NCBI RefSeq assembly: GCF_024198215.1
Contig: NZ_JAKCFA010000002.1
Coordinates: forward strand, 496,001-560,000
DNA from: Myxococcus qinghaiensis
GTDB taxonomy: Bacteria; Myxococcota; Myxococcia; Myxococcales; Myxococcaceae
Direction of reading: 5' to 3'
DNA: 64,000 nt
The notes beneath the pieces are model-generated. The model was not told the DNA's origin, did no database searches, and was given only the letters and a program-made list of their open reading frames with translations. Position numbers and translations under genes: made by a program. Of the stretch, positions 33,224 to 42,948 are shown one piece after another; the first letter of the stretch is position 1; every line of letters starts with the position of its first letter.

Positions 33224-34216
33224 ATGTCCTGGAAGCAGCTTGGCTCGTTGGCCCTCGTCGTCTACGTCGCCGCATGCGGGGAGGCTCCAGACATGGCGGG
33301 CCCGGTGGAAGCGGACGCGCTCGATGCCCCCGAGCAGCAGGCTCCCGAAGAAAGCAGTGAGGAGGCCATTCGCGGGCCGGTGCTCCGGGTGCCCGGGGAG
33401 TATCCCACCATCCAGGCCGCCGTGGACGCCGCGTCCCCCGGTGACACGGTGCACGTCGCCCCGGGGGTCTACAACGAACATGTCCGCCTCAAGAGCGGCA
33501 TCCGGCTGCTGGGAAGCGGCGCACCCTTCACGGTCCTCGACGCCCAGGGGGCCTCACGGGCCCTGGTCGACTTCTCCTACGCCTCCGACGTGGTCATCGA
33601 GGGATTCACCTTCAGGAACGTGGGCTCCGACACGCCCTGCGGCCTCCCCGCGAGCCTGTCGAGCTGGTGCTCCGGCAACTGGTACACGGCGGCGGTCTAC
33701 GCGATGGGAGGCAAGGAGAAGGTCTTCGCGCGCATCGCGTTCAACATCTTCGAACACAACGACACCGCCATGCTCCTCTATTTCCGAGCACGAGCCGACG
33801 TACGCCACAACCTCTTCCAGCACAACCAGCACGGCCTGCTGTTCAATCACTTCAACGACACCGCCACCGTGGAGGGCAATGTCTTCTGGAAGAACGCGTT
33901 CTTCGCCCTGGGTGTCCAGGCGGGAGCCATCGACATCCGCTACAATCTCATCGCCGGCTCGAATGCGGGCATCGTCCACATGTACATCCAGACCGGCGAC
34001 ATCCGCTGCAACGTCTTCGCGGGCAACGGCGGGCCCGTGGCGGAGACGTTCTACGTCCCCAATCGGATAGTCATGGGAGAGAACGGAAACATCGACGTGG
34101 AGCTTCCGGGCCGCTCGGGCGACGACGCCCCGGACCTCCGGTCCGTGTTCTCACGGGGCATCCCTGGGTGTTTCTCGCTGCCCGCCGACCGGCCGACACG
34201 TCTCGCCGCGCCGTAA
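33224..34216 (+). CDS. Right-handed beta-helix lipoprotein
   Basis: The ATG at 33224 follows GAAGAGGTC and gives a lipobox (VVYVAAC). After an acidic linker comes YPTIQAAVDAASPGDTVHVA then PGVYNEHVRLKSGIRLLGSG, the classic start of pectin-lyase-fold/NosD-like proteins. Repeats such as DVVIEGFTFRNV, ADVRHNLFQHN, ATVEGNVFWKN, IDIRYNLIAGSN and GDIRCNVFAGNG are successive beta-helix coils. Such proteins often bind or cut polysaccharides; no lyase active-site residues are evident. Length is 330. It stands alone and ends in a hairpin terminator. Confidence 0.85.
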   Translation: MSWKQLGSLALVVYVAACGEAPDMAGPVEADALDAPEQQAPEESSEEAIRGPVLRVPGEYPTIQAAVDAASPGDTVHVAPGVYNEHVRLKSGIRLLGSGAPFTVLDAQGASRALVDFSYASDVVIEGFTFRNVGSDTPCGLPASLSSWCSGNWYTAAVYAMGGKEKVFARIAFNIFEHNDTAMLLYFRARADVRHNLFQHNQHGLLFNHFNDTATVEGNVFWKNAFFALGVQAGAIDIRYNLIAGSNAGIVHMYIQTGDIRCNVFAGNGGPVAETFYVPNRIVMGENGNIDVELPGRSGDDAPDLRSVFSRGIPGCFSLPADRPTRLAAP

Positions 34217-34230
34217 CCCCCGAGACAAGA

Positions 34231-34255
34231 GGCTCGCGGAGAGAAGCCGCGAGCC
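34231..34255. terminator. Hairpin terminator between convergent genes
   Basis: A perfect 9-bp stem (GGCTCGCGG / CCGCGAGCC) with a 7-base loop lies between the beta-helix gene and the end of the efflux operon. Confidence 0.6.
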
Positions 34256-34263
34256 CCCTGGCA

Positions 34264-37200
34264 TCAGCCGTGCGCCGCCGGGCGAGGCTCCTCGCCACCG
34301 GGGTGCCCAGGCGCCGTGGGGCTACCGGCTTCGTCATCCGGACGCTTGCCCCTCCAGTTGGCCAGCCGCGTCTTCATGCGGTCGGCGACCACGTAGAAGG
34401 CCGGCACCACGAGGAGGCTCAGCACCGTGGAGACGGACAGGCCGCCGAGCACGGCGATGGACATGGGCGCGCGCGTCTCGCTGCCCGCGCCCAACGCCAG
34501 GGCCGCCGGCACCGCCGCCATCATCGTCGCCGTGGACGTCATGAGAATCGGCCGCAGGCGCACCGGGCCGGCGCGCTGCATCGACTCCACCGCGTTGAAC
34601 CCGAGCTCCCGCTGCTGGAGCGCGTAGTCCACCAGGATGATGGAGTTCTTCTTCACGATGCCCATCAGCAGCAGCAGACCAATCATGCTGAAGATGTTCA
34701 GCGTGCTGCCCGTGCCCAGGAGCGCGAAGGACGCGCCCGCCACCGACAGCGGCAGAATCGTGAGCACCGTCACGGGATGCAGGAACGAGTTGAACTGCGC
34801 CCCCAGCACCATGTACGCGACGCCAATCCCCAGGAAGAGCGCGAAGAACAGGCTGCTCATCGAGTCGCGGAACGCCACGCTCGCGCCGCCCGGCACTACG
34901 CGCACGCCACCCGGCAGGTCCTTCGCCAGTTGCTCCACCGTGGCCAGCGCCTCTTCCTGATTGGAGCCCGGCGCCACGTTGGCGAAGATGCTGATGGCGC
35001 GCTCGCGGTCCCTGCGAGTAATCGCCTGGAGCGCGGGCCGCTCCTCCTGCGTCACCAGCGACGACAGGGGCACCAGCGCGCCGCTCGCCGTGCGGACCTT
35101 GAGCAGCGCCAGGTCCTCCGGGCGCGAGCGCTGGCCCGCCAGGAGGCGCATGCGCACGTCGATGCGCCGGCCTCCGGTGCTGTACTTGCCCACGCGCACG
35201 CCACCGACGAGCGCGTTGATGGTCGTCGCCACCGCCTGGATGGGCACCCCCAGGTCCGCCGCGCGCGCCCGGTCCGGGGTGATGCGCAGCTCCGGCATGC
35301 CGAGCTGGTAGTCGGTGTCCACGTCCACCACCTTGCCGCTCGCCTGGACCTTGTCGCGCATCTCCTGGCTCGCCTTCACGAGCTGGTCCCAGTCCGAGCC
35401 TCGCACGCTGAACTCCACCGGGAACCCACGCTGCGCCGTGAAGCCCGCCTGCGACAGGTCCTGCACCACCGCGCGCAGGCCCGGGTAGCTGTTGAGCTCC
35501 TTGCGGAGGATCTGCTGGAACTCCGACTGGGGCATGCGCTCGTCGGGTGGCTTCAGCGTGAGCATCAACATGCCGGCATTCACGCTGGAGTTGCCGCCGC
35601 CTCCGCCCACCACCGCGAAGACACCCAGCACCTCCGGCCGGGACGAGGCGAACGCCTCCGCCCGCTGGAAGAGCTTGTTCGTCTCCTCCAGGCTGCTTCC
35701 CACCGCCGTCTGCAGGCGGACCATCAACCGGCTCTGGTCCTGCGAGGGGACGAACTCGCCCGGCAGCGCGCGGAACGCGAACACGCTGGCGCCGAGAATC
35801 ACCACCGCCGCGCCCAGCACCCGCCAGGGCCGCTTCAACCCCCAGCCCAGCACCCTGCCGTACGCGTGCTCCAGCTTGGAGAAGCCCTTGTCCACCCACA
35901 CGCCCATCTTGCTGCGGCCCTCGCGGGACGTCTTCAAGAGCTGCGCGCACCGCGCGGGCGCCAGGGTGATGGCCTCCACGTACGACAGCAGCACCGCCAC
36001 GCAGAGCGTGACGCCGAACTGGAGGAAGAACCGGCCGATGATGCCCTTCATGAACACGACGGGCAGGAAGATGGCGATGACCGCCATCGTCGCCGCCAGC
36101 GCGGCGAAGGTGATCTCCGCGGTGCCCTCGCGCGCGGCGCGCACCCGGTCCTTCCCCTCCTCCGCGTGCCGGAAGATGTTCTCCAGCACCATGATGGCGT
36201 CGTCCACCACGATGCCCACCGCCAGTGCCAACCCCAGCAGCGTGAAGGTGTTGAGCGTGAAGCCCAGGAAGTAGATGACGGCCACCGTGCCCAACAGCGA
36301 CATGGGGATGGCCAGCACCACGTTCATCGTGCTCGACAGCGAGCCCAGGAACACCCAGCACACGAACGCGGTGAGGATGCAGGCCAGGAGCAGCTCGAAC
36401 TCGATTTCATGGACGCTCTCCTCGATGAACTGCGTCGAGTCGAAGCGCACCGCCACGTCCATGCCCTCCGGCGCCTCCTTCTGGATGCGCACCAGCGCCG
36501 CGCGCACGCCCTGCGCCACGGACACCGCGTTGGCGCCGCGCTGCTTCTTGATGCCCAGGCCCTGCGCGGGCGTGCCGTTCACCCGCGCCATGCGGCGGAT
36601 GTCCTCGAAGCCGTCCTCCACCAGCGCCACGTCGTGCAGGTAGATGGGCTGGCCGCCCTGCTCCCGGATGACGATGTTGCGCAGCGTCTCCAAGTCGAGC
36701 GCCTCGCCCAGCACGCGCACGTTGACTTCCCGGCCCGCTGTCTCGATGCGCCCCGCGGGCAGCTCCACGTGCTCCCGCTGGAGCGCGGCGGTGATGTCCG
36801 TCACGGTGAGGCCCAGCGAGTCCAGCTTGCTGGAGTCCACCCAGATGCGGACGTTGCGCTCCAGCGAGCCGCCAATCTGCACTTCGCCCACGCCCGGCAC
36901 CGTCTGGAGCTTCTCCTTCACGCGGTAGCGCGCGAAGTCACTCACCACCTGCTGGGAGAAGGGCCCGGACACACCCACCTGGATGATGGGCTGGTCCTCC
37001 GGGTTCGTCTTGGTGACGATGGGCGGGTCGATGTCCTCGGGGAGCTGGCGCTGCGCCTGGCTCACCTTCGTCTGCACGTCCGCGAGCGCCGTGTCGACGT
37101 TGCGCGACAGGTCCAGCTCCACCGTGATGTTGGCGCCACCCTGCCGGGCGTTGGAGGTGATGCTGGTGACGCCTTCCACCTGCGTCACCGCCTCCTCAAT

Positions 37201-37398
37201 CGGCTCGATGACGTCGCTCTCCACCGCTTCCGGGTTGGCGCCCTCCCACGTCACGCTGATGTTGATGGTGGGGAAGTCGACGTCCGGGAACTGGCTGATG
37301 CCAATGCGCTGCGACGCCACCACGCCGAAGACGATGGTCGCCGCCATGATCATCCAGGCGAGGACCGGCTTCTTGATGCAGGCTTCCGTCAGACTCAT
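34264..37398 (-). CDS. RND efflux pump inner-membrane subunit (HAE1 family)
   Basis: It is a proton-driven AcrB-type exporter, 1044 residues. Two repeats of six membrane helices each follow a large periplasmic loop. The proton-relay Asp pair is in GIVVDDAIMVLENI (TM4) and the partner Lys in GIVKKNSIILVDY (TM10). The N-terminus, SLTEACIKKPVLAWMIMAAT, is typical. The porter segment includes GGSLERNVRIWVD. It overlaps the adaptor gene by 4 bp and is the last of the tolC-adaptor-pump operon. Substrates cannot be told; the HAE1 class exports hydrophobic or amphiphilic drugs, not metals. Confidence 0.95.
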   Translation of the reverse strand: MSLTEACIKKPVLAWMIMAATIVFGVVASQRIGISQFPDVDFPTINISVTWEGANPEAVESDVIEPIEEAVTQVEGVTSITSNARQGGANITVELDLSRNVDTALADVQTKVSQAQRQLPEDIDPPIVTKTNPEDQPIIQVGVSGPFSQQVVSDFARYRVKEKLQTVPGVGEVQIGGSLERNVRIWVDSSKLDSLGLTVTDITAALQREHVELPAGRIETAGREVNVRVLGEALDLETLRNIVIREQGGQPIYLHDVALVEDGFEDIRRMARVNGTPAQGLGIKKQRGANAVSVAQGVRAALVRIQKEAPEGMDVAVRFDSTQFIEESVHEIEFELLLACILTAFVCWVFLGSLSSTMNVVLAIPMSLLGTVAVIYFLGFTLNTFTLLGLALAVGIVVDDAIMVLENIFRHAEEGKDRVRAAREGTAEITFAALAATMAVIAIFLPVVFMKGIIGRFFLQFGVTLCVAVLLSYVEAITLAPARCAQLLKTSREGRSKMGVWVDKGFSKLEHAYGRVLGWGLKRPWRVLGAAVVILGASVFAFRALPGEFVPSQDQSRLMVRLQTAVGSSLEETNKLFQRAEAFASSRPEVLGVFAVVGGGGGNSSVNAGMLMLTLKPPDERMPQSEFQQILRKELNSYPGLRAVVQDLSQAGFTAQRGFPVEFSVRGSDWDQLVKASQEMRDKVQASGKVVDVDTDYQLGMPELRITPDRARAADLGVPIQAVATTINALVGGVRVGKYSTGGRRIDVRMRLLAGQRSRPEDLALLKVRTASGALVPLSSLVTQEERPALQAITRRDRERAISIFANVAPGSNQEEALATVEQLAKDLPGGVRVVPGGASVAFRDSMSSLFFALFLGIGVAYMVLGAQFNSFLHPVTVLTILPLSVAGASFALLGTGSTLNIFSMIGLLLLMGIVKKNSIILVDYALQQRELGFNAVESMQRAGPVRLRPILMTSTATMMAAVPAALALGAGSETRAPMSIAVLGGLSVSTVLSLLVVPAFYVVADRMKTRLANWRGKRPDDEAGSPTAPGHPGGEEPRPAAHG

Positions 37399-38615
37399 CG
37401 ACCCGCTCCCTCACCGCCGCCACCGTCTTCGACGCGGGGCTCGGCTGTCAGCGCGGGCTTCTTCTCCTGGGCCACGCGCACCGCCACGCCCTCGCGCAGC
37501 GCCTCGCCGCCGCGCACCACCAGGATCTCTCCCGCCTTGAGGCCCTCGCGGACCTCCACCCGTCCATCCGCCGTGCGCATGCCCAATTCCAGGATGCGCT
37601 CGCGCGCCTTGTCACCCTCCACCACGAACGCCATGAAGCCGCGCTCGCTGGCGCGCACCGCCGTCTGCGGCACCACCGGGCTGCCACCGCGCGTCTCCAC
37701 CGGCACCGCCACGGAGGCGAACACACCCGGCCGCAGCCGGTGCGCGTCCTCGCCGGAGACCTCGGCCGTCACCGGCACCATGCGGCTGGCATCGTCGGCG
37801 GCCTCCGCCACGTGGGTGATCTTCGCCGTGTACGTGCCGCTCTCGGAGCGCACCGAGAACCGCGCGGCCAGGCCCGGCTTCAGCCGCGCCACGTCCGCCT
37901 CCGGCACCGTGAAGCGCAGAAGCAGCGGGTCCTTGCGCAGGAGCGTCGCCAGGACGATTCCCGGCTGCACGTACTGCCCCGTCTGCACCGTGCGCGTCTG
38001 GAGCACGCCGTCCATGGGCGCGCGCACGTACGCGTCGCGCTGGTTGAGCTGGGCCTGGTCCAGCGCCGCGCGCGCGGAAGCGACGTCCGCCTCCGCCGTG
38101 CGCGCCCGCGCCTGGAAGGTGTCGAGCTGCTCGGCGGGCAGCAGGCCGGGGCTCGCCTGGTTGACGGCGGTGCGGCGGTCGGCGCCGGCCTGGGCCTCCG
38201 TCAGCGACGCTCGCGCCTTGGCGAACGAGGCCTCGGCCGCGCGCACGGCGATGGCGTAGCGCGCGGGCTCTATCTCCGCGAGCACGTCGCCCTTCTTCAC
38301 CGTCTGCCCCTCCATGAAGAGCACGCGCTCCACGGCGCCCGGCACCCGGGCGGTGATCTGCACCCGCTCGAAGGCCTCCACGGAGCCCACCGCGTTCACG
38401 ACGTACTCGACGTCGCGGGCCTCCACGGGCGCGACCTCGACGGGGAACTGGATGGGCCCTCGGCCCCCCGCGCCACCGCCGCCGGGACGACCGCCCGCCT
38501 TGCCGGTCGCCGGAGCGTCCCCGCCCTTCGCCGCCTCCCCGTCCTTCTTGCATGCCCCCATGGCCAGCATGGCCACGGCCAGCGTCAGCGTTCCTGCGCG
38601 TCGCATCGCCTTCAC
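37395..38615 (-). CDS. RND efflux periplasmic adaptor (membrane fusion protein)
   Basis: It joins the inner-membrane pump to the outer-membrane channel. It has 406 residues with a lipoprotein-type leader (LTLAVAMLAMGAC). The order is as expected: Gly-rich linker, beta-barrel strand RVPGAVERVLFMEGQTVKKG (lipoyl half), alpha-hairpin (ASFAKARASLTEAQAGADRR, AEADVASARAALDQAQLNQR), second lipoyl half (YVRAPMDGVLQTRTVQTGQY), and a membrane-proximal domain with MRTADGRVEVREGLKAGEIL. The tail is Gly/Glu rich. It has 4-bp overlaps with both neighbours. Confidence 0.94.
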   Translation of the reverse strand: MKAMRRAGTLTLAVAMLAMGACKKDGEAAKGGDAPATGKAGGRPGGGGAGGRGPIQFPVEVAPVEARDVEYVVNAVGSVEAFERVQITARVPGAVERVLFMEGQTVKKGDVLAEIEPARYAIAVRAAEASFAKARASLTEAQAGADRRTAVNQASPGLLPAEQLDTFQARARTAEADVASARAALDQAQLNQRDAYVRAPMDGVLQTRTVQTGQYVQPGIVLATLLRKDPLLLRFTVPEADVARLKPGLAARFSVRSESGTYTAKITHVAEAADDASRMVPVTAEVSGEDAHRLRPGVFASVAVPVETRGGSPVVPQTAVRASERGFMAFVVEGDKARERILELGMRTADGRVEVREGLKAGEILVVRGGEALREGVAVRVAQEKKPALTAEPRVEDGGGGEGAGR

Positions 38616-40069
38616 GGTTCCTTCCCCAGGGGATCAAGTCCGACTGCCGCCCTCAGGCCCAGCAGGGCCACGCCCAGCGCATACCGGCTGCGCGCCAGGG
38701 CCACCTCCGCCTCGAACAACCGGAGGGAGGCATCCGCCAATGTCAGCGCCGTGGACAATCCCTGGCGGTAGAGAATGCCCTGCTCGTCCGCGTTCTGCCG
38801 GGCCGCGCGGGTCGCCAGCTCGCTCTGGGTGAGCGCCGCCTGCGCGTTCTCCAGGGCCACCCGGGCCCGCTGGATGTCCACGTCCACGCGCCGCGTGCCC
38901 GCCTGCTGCTCCAGCTCCGCCGCGCGAGCCAGGGCCACGCGCTCATGGCGCTCCGCGTAGCGCTCGCCGCCGTCGAACAGGTTCCACGTGAGGTCGGCCG
39001 ACAGGAAGCCATCACCCGTGCGGCCCGCCAGACCCGCCTCGTTCGTGAGCCGGTACGTCGCGCCCACGCCGAGCGCGGGCAGCGCGCGCGCCAGGGGCTC
39101 CAGCGCGCTGGCCTCCAGCGACTCCACCCGCAGCCGCGAGGCGAGGATGTCCGGGCGTCGCTCCACCGCGCCGGGGATGATGGCGTCGTGCGTCTGGAGC
39201 GGCCGGGCCGCGTCGTCGAGCAGCGTCCGCGGCATCACGAGCGCCCCGTCCACCGGCTCCACCAGCAGATAGCCGAGCTCCAGGCGGCTGGTCTGCGCGG
39301 AATTGCGCGCGCTGATGAGCTCCACCTCCGCGGTGGCCACCTCCACCTCCGCGCGCGTCACGTCGTTGGTGCTCGCGAGGCCCGCCTTCGCCCGCGCGGA
39401 CGCATCCGCGTGGGACTGCCGCGCGAAGGCGATGCGCTGCTCGGCGGCCTGGAAGACCTGCTGCTCCTGGAGGGTGATGAGGAAGGCGTTGGCGGCCTCG
39501 AACGAAATCTGGCGCCGGGCCTCCACGGCCTCCAGGCCCACCGCCTCGCCCTCCAGGCGCGCCGCGCGGTACAGCGGGAAGCCGCGCGCGTCGAAGAGGG
39601 TGACACGCGCGACGATGTTGGCGCCGAAGGCGTTGTAGCGCTGCAGCACCACCTGCTGTCCGCCCACCTCGCGCGTCGACTGATTGGAGCGGCGCGTATA
39701 CGTGCCCGTCGCCGTCAGCTCCGGGAAGAAGAACGCGCGGGCGCGGGACACGCGGGCCTCGGCGGCCTTGGCGCGCTGCTGGGCCGCGAGCGCGGACTCG
39801 TTGCGCTCGGCCGCCATGGACACCGCGCGCTCCAACGTCAGCGGCGCGGTGTCACCGGGTGGACTCGAGGCGGTGGCCTCGCTCGGCGGAGGGGGTGCGG
39901 ATTCCGCAGCGGGCCGTGCGGAATCGGCAGCCCCGGGTGCGGATTCCGCAGCGCCGCGCGAGGGGGTGGGAGCCACGGGTGCGTCGCTCTGGGCCGCCCG
40001 GGACTCGGACGGGGACAAGACCATCCAGGCACACAGGGGCGCGACGAGGGCGGTTCGAACAAGGGACAT
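38612..40069 (-). CDS. TolC-family outer-membrane efflux channel
   Basis: It has 485 residues with a signal peptide ending SESRA. An unusual Ala/Pro/Ser-rich segment of about 50 residues (GAAESAPGAADSARPAAESA) separates it from the first coiled helix (LTLERAVSMAAERNESALAA). Two OEP repeats of long coiled coils follow (RRQISFEAANAFLITLQEQQ; RRVDVDIQRARVALENAQAA), with LTWNLFDGG at the start of a barrel strand. It is the first gene of the operon and is divergent from the MopE-like lipoprotein gene. Confidence 0.93.
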   Translation of the reverse strand: MSLVRTALVAPLCAWMVLSPSESRAAQSDAPVAPTPSRGAAESAPGAADSARPAAESAPPPPSEATASSPPGDTAPLTLERAVSMAAERNESALAAQQRAKAAEARVSRARAFFFPELTATGTYTRRSNQSTREVGGQQVVLQRYNAFGANIVARVTLFDARGFPLYRAARLEGEAVGLEAVEARRQISFEAANAFLITLQEQQVFQAAEQRIAFARQSHADASARAKAGLASTNDVTRAEVEVATAEVELISARNSAQTSRLELGYLLVEPVDGALVMPRTLLDDAARPLQTHDAIIPGAVERRPDILASRLRVESLEASALEPLARALPALGVGATYRLTNEAGLAGRTGDGFLSADLTWNLFDGGERYAERHERVALARAAELEQQAGTRRVDVDIQRARVALENAQAALTQSELATRAARQNADEQGILYRQGLSTALTLADASLRLFEAEVALARSRYALGVALLGLRAAVGLDPLGKEP

Positions 40070-40271
40070 GAGCGAGGAGGCGTTGGCTCGGGCCAGGGGG
40101 AGACAAGGTGGCGCGCACTGGGGCCCGACGAGCGAAAGGATGCCCCTGGCGACGGGGGCTTCTGGACGATGGCCAGCGCGGCGGTCTATGGGGGAGTTCC
40201 AGAGGTCCTTGAGTTTTAAGGCGTTACGTCACGACAGCGCGCGCCTCGGCGCGCCGGGGAATGCACGGGTG

Positions 40272-42230
40272 ATGCGTTTATTCCAGGTGGGTGTGCTGCT
40301 GCTGACACTTCCGCTCTTTGGTTGCAAGACGGAGACCCCCGTCACCGAAGGCGCGCTCCGGGTCTTCATCACGTATGCGACCTTCCGGCCAAAGTGCCTG
40401 ACGCTCACGGTGGTGGATGTGCACGACGCGTCGCACACCGTGTCGGGCGAGGTGCAGGTGGAGGCGGAGCGCCTGAGCGACACGCGCACCGGCGTCATCC
40501 TGGAGCAGGCGGGCTGGAGCCGGGACTTGCGGCTGACCGCCGTGGCGCATGAGCGCTCGTGTGCCGGGCCCATCATCGCGAGCCAGTCCGCGGAGGTCCG
40601 GTTCCCGACGGAGAACGTCACCGACCTCGGGTTGGACCTGCGCGCCGAGGACCTGGATGACGACGGCTCCTTCGCCGCGAAGCAGCCCTACCCCGGCACG
40701 GACTGCGACGACGACAACGCGAACATCCACCCCGGCGCTACGGAGCTGTGTGACGGAATCGACAACAACTGCGCCGCGGGCGAGACCGATGCCCCCGGCG
40801 AGACACCGTTCTGGTTGGACGCGGACAGAGACGGCCACGGCGCCGTGGGAGGCACGCAGGCCTACGGCTGTGTCGCGCCAGCGGGCTACGCGCCGAACGA
40901 TGACGACTGCGACGACACGGCCAGCGACGTGCATCCCGGCCAGGCGGAGTTCCGTTGTGACGGACGGGATGACAACTGCGACGGCGTGACGGACAACGAC
41001 CCGTTCCTCGTGGGCACGACGTGCGTGGCGCCTCTGGGCTGCGCGGGAGTGCTCACGTGTCAGGGCCTCTCCGCCTCCGCTTGCGTCAGCAGCGAGCAGC
41101 CCGTGGAGCACTTCGTCGACGACGATGGAGATGGCCAGGCTGGTGATTCGGTGGGGCTCGGCTGCATGCCGCCCGTAGCGGGCGCGACGCGGGTGAACAC
41201 CGACTGTGACGAGGGCTCGTCGCGCGTGCGCCAGGGGCTCGCCGAGGCATGTGACCGGCTGGACAACGACTGCAACGGCCAGACGGACGACGGGGTGGCG
41301 GGCTGTGCCTCCACGGCGTGGAACGAGCAGACGGAGCTGGGGGCCGTGGATGCGCGGTTCGATGCGGCGGCGGTGTACTCGCGGGGTCATGGGTGGCTCG
41401 CCGGCGCGGCAGGCAGGGTCCTCCACGTGGCGGACGCCAGCGTCACCCCCGTGACGGGCTGTCCGGGCGAATGGAAGTCGGCCTGGGCCGCGAACAACGG
41501 CCGCGTGTTCCTGGGCTCCGGCGCGGGGCGGTTCGGAACGGTGAGTCCCGATGAGCTGCCCTCCCCCTGCGAGGACTTCGACAGCGGCCATGCCGGCGCC
41601 ATCAACGGACTGGTCGGCTTCGAGAACGCGGGGAACAACGTCGTCACCCTGTACGCCGTCACCAGCCAGGGCCGCATCCTGCGCTGGAGCTACGACGACG
41701 GCGGCGCGACGCAGCAGCCCACGGTCCTCGCCCAGGTGCCCGCCAACCTGAGGGCCATCCACGGCCTGGATGCGACGACGCTGCTCGCGGTGGGCGCGGA
41801 GACGGTAAACGGAGCGCCGCGCCCCGTGGTGTATCGGGCGTCGGCGAATGGGACGACGTGGACAAAGGAGGACCTGGGGGTGTCGAGCGCCTCGGGCTTC
41901 CTCAACGACGTCCAGGTTCTCACGGTCCGACGGGCCTATGTGGCGGGTGACGGCGCGCTGCTGTTGGAGCACTCGCGGGACGCGTGGACTCGCCTGCCTT
42001 CGCTGACGGTGCCGGGCGGGGCCACGCCCAACCTCCGAGCGCTCCGGGCCTTCGGTCGCACCGCGCTCTACGCGGTGTCGTCCGAGGTGAACGACGTGCA
42101 CTTCTTCAATGGAACCTCCTGGAGCACCGTCACGCCGTCTCCGGCGACACTGAATGCGCTGGGAGGCTCGGAGCCTGGGGATGTCTGGGCCACGGGACAC
42201 CGCGGCACCCTGCTGCGCTGGACGCCGTGA
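40272..42230 (+). CDS. MopE-like lipoprotein with repeated putative metal-binding motifs
   Basis: It has 652 residues from the ATG at 40272 with lipobox LFGC. The N-terminal third is a beta domain. Residues about 135-345 carry MopE-type repeats: DCDDDNANIHPGATELCDGI then DNNC, DDDCDDTASDVHPGQAEF then RDDNC, and DCDEGSSRVRQGLAEACDRL then DNDC. These Asp/Cys units probably bind calcium and are a hallmark of myxobacterial surface proteins. The rest looks like a beta-propeller (GLVGFENAGNNVVTLYAVTS, GRILRWSYDD, DVWATGHRGTLLRWTP). It lies 19 bp before the MCE operon and could be part of that transcript. Confidence 0.85.
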   Translation: MRLFQVGVLLLTLPLFGCKTETPVTEGALRVFITYATFRPKCLTLTVVDVHDASHTVSGEVQVEAERLSDTRTGVILEQAGWSRDLRLTAVAHERSCAGPIIASQSAEVRFPTENVTDLGLDLRAEDLDDDGSFAAKQPYPGTDCDDDNANIHPGATELCDGIDNNCAAGETDAPGETPFWLDADRDGHGAVGGTQAYGCVAPAGYAPNDDDCDDTASDVHPGQAEFRCDGRDDNCDGVTDNDPFLVGTTCVAPLGCAGVLTCQGLSASACVSSEQPVEHFVDDDGDGQAGDSVGLGCMPPVAGATRVNTDCDEGSSRVRQGLAEACDRLDNDCNGQTDDGVAGCASTAWNEQTELGAVDARFDAAAVYSRGHGWLAGAAGRVLHVADASVTPVTGCPGEWKSAWAANNGRVFLGSGAGRFGTVSPDELPSPCEDFDSGHAGAINGLVGFENAGNNVVTLYAVTSQGRILRWSYDDGGATQQPTVLAQVPANLRAIHGLDATTLLAVGAETVNGAPRPVVYRASANGTTWTKEDLGVSSASGFLNDVQVLTVRRAYVAGDGALLLEHSRDAWTRLPSLTVPGGATPNLRALRAFGRTALYAVSSEVNDVHFFNGTSWSTVTPSPATLNALGGSEPGDVWATGHRGTLLRWTP

Positions 42231-42249
42231 GACAGGGGACCCACGGCCC

Positions 42250-42948
42250 ATGGACCTGCGCGCGGAAGCCCTGACGGTGAAGCACGGCGCGCGCACGGTC
42301 CTCGCGGACGTGCGCTGTGCGTTGCCACCGGGGACCCAGGCGCTGCTGCTGGGGCGCTCGGGCTCGGGGAAGACCACGCTGCTGAAGTCCCTCGCGGGCC
42401 TCGTCTCTCCGTTCAGCGGACAGGTGCTGTGGGATGGCCAGGACGTGGCGCGCCTGTCCGCATCGGCGCGACGTGAGCGGCAGGCCTCGTTCGGCATGGT
42501 GTTCCAGACGGATGCGCTGTTCGACTCGATGACGGTGCGGCAGAACGTGCTCCTGCCGCTCGTGCGACGACGGGTGCCGCGAGAGGAGGCCGAGGCGCGC
42601 GCGGACGAAGTCCTGGGCGCGGTGGGCCTGCGCGACGCCGCGGACACGATGCCGGAGCGACTGTCCGGAGGCATGAAGAAGCGCGCGGGCCTCGCGAGGG
42701 CGCTGGCGGCGCGGCCTTCGGTGCTGCTCGCGGACGACCCTTTCGCGGGGCTGGACCCGGGCACGGCCCGGCAGGTGGCGCGGGTGCTGCTGGAGGTCTC
42801 CCGGGGCGGCACGTTGATTGTCGCCGCGCCGGAGGCCCCGCTGGACGTTCCCCTGCCCCGCTGGCTCTATCTGCGCGGAGGGCGGTTGGTGTACGACGGG
42901 CCTCCCGCGCCGGAGCTGGAGCGCGAACAGGACGAGGTGCTCCCGTGA
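42250..42948 (+). CDS. MCE/Mla-type ABC transporter ATPase 1 (degenerate)
   Basis: It has 232 residues. It has Walker A (GRSGSGKTTLLKS), a Q-loop (VFQTDALFD) and a canonical signature (LSGGMKKR). But the catalytic Glu after Walker B is Asp (VLLADDPFAGLDP), and the switch His, normally in a VTHD-type loop, is missing (LIVAAPEAP). The MlaF relatives that power phospholipid transport by MlaE permeases keep both. By itself its Walker A/B site should hydrolyse poorly, but its signature can serve the opposite site. It is the first of five genes joined by 4-8 bp overlaps. Confidence 0.9.
   Translation: MDLRAEALTVKHGARTVLADVRCALPPGTQALLLGRSGSGKTTLLKSLAGLVSPFSGQVLWDGQDVARLSASARRERQASFGMVFQTDALFDSMTVRQNVLLPLVRRRVPREEAEARADEVLGAVGLRDAADTMPERLSGGMKKRAGLARALAARPSVLLADDPFAGLDPGTARQVARVLLEVSRGGTLIVAAPEAPLDVPLPRWLYLRGGRLVYDGPPAPELEREQDEVLP

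Noticed and set aside
33667-38259. A 1530-codon plus-strand open frame opposite the efflux operon
   Set aside because: It is antisense to three well-supported RND genes; the translation is Arg/His/Ala-rich low complexity, a usual by-product of high GC at third positions.
40675-41310. A calmodulin-like EF-hand protein in the MopE-like gene
   Set aside because: The Asp-rich loops are each tied to Cys-Asp-Gly-x-Asp-Asn-x-Cys units, the MopE pattern, and lack EF-hand flanking helices.
40278-42812. An 844-codon minus-strand open frame opposite the MopE-like gene and ATPase 1
   Set aside because: It spans two unrelated genes on the other strand and shows no recognisable domain.
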